A stretch of 5,700 bases of DNA from a bacterium (GTDB lineage: Bacteria > Krumholzibacteriota > Krumholzibacteria > LZORAL124-64-63). Both the position numbers and the translations under genes were made by a program. This document shows positions 5,601-5,700 of this stretch, one piece after another. The notes beneath the pieces were generated by a model. That model saw only the letters and a list, made by a program, of their open reading frames with translations. It was not told where the DNA came from and searched no databases. The first letter of the stretch is position 1, and each line of letters opens with the position of its first letter. The DNA is taken from contig VGXH01000146.1 in NCBI GenBank assembly GCA_016873405.1, forward strand, positions 1-5,700. The letters run 5' to 3'.

Positions 5601-5613
5601 ACCCCGAACCTGC

Positions 5614-5700
5614 TCACCAGCGGAAAGCCGCCGCCGCCACGCGCCCCCGCAGTTCGGCCCGCACACGGTCCGCCTGCCCGGCGTCCAGCAGCGGCATGGC
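5614..5700 (-). CDS. C-terminal end of an unidentified protein (cut by window edge)
   Basis: The minus strand stays open from the window edge to a TGA at 5616-5614, giving 28 residues ending LRGRVAAAAFRW. The sequence (AMPLLDAGQADRVRAELRG...) looks like an amphipathic, charged C-terminal helix with a DAGQADRVRAEL pattern, and the third codon positions are almost all G or C as in the neighbouring genes, which is why I accept it as coding. About 125 bases separate it from the beta-barrel start. The fragment is too short to name a family, and it could still be an open frame by chance. Confidence 0.45.
   Translation of the reverse strand, partial: AMPLLDAGQADRVRAELRGRVAAAAFRW

Overview
The window is GC-rich (my estimate is about 70%) and carries seven protein-coding genes, two of them cut by the window edges, plus two long palindromic elements. 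I found no tRNA, rRNA, CRISPR array or transposase gene. Exported proteins with Sec signal peptides and an outer-membrane beta-barrel protein ending in phenylalanine point to a Gram-negative bacterium. The S9 peptidase subfamily, the GC content and the intergenic palindromes would suit an FCB-type or similar environmental phylum (Eisenbacteria- or Krumholzibacteria-like), but that placement is inference.

Left block (1-2838, minus strand): a secreted prolyl-oligopeptidase-family (S9) peptidase of 877 residues. Its stop overlaps, in an ATGA, the start of a membrane protein whose first 69 residues look like the N-terminus of the membrane-fused spermidine synthase family. Upstream of the peptidase, 2913-3072 is a 160-bp palindromic element.

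Middle block (3133-4787): a minus-strand cytoplasmic transglutaminase-like protein is divergent from a plus-strand gene pair, an AhpD/carboxymuconolactone-decarboxylase-like CxxC protein followed by a YhcH/YjgK/YiaL (DUF386) cupin-like protein. The shared upstream region (3784-3928) holds a plausible plus-strand promoter and a 12-bp palindrome at its predicted start site.

Right block (4784-5700): the DUF386 gene converges on a small outer-membrane beta-barrel gene. The whole gap between them is a 187-bp, nearly perfect palindrome whose terminal CTAG tetranucleotides contain the TAG stop codons of both genes. The window closes with the C-terminal end of another minus-strand gene that I cannot identify.

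The ordinary genes do not form an obvious single pathway. The most unusual content is the pair of long snap-back palindromes. The one at 4784-4970 looks like a short mobile or repetitive element sitting precisely in a CTAG shared by two convergent stop codons.
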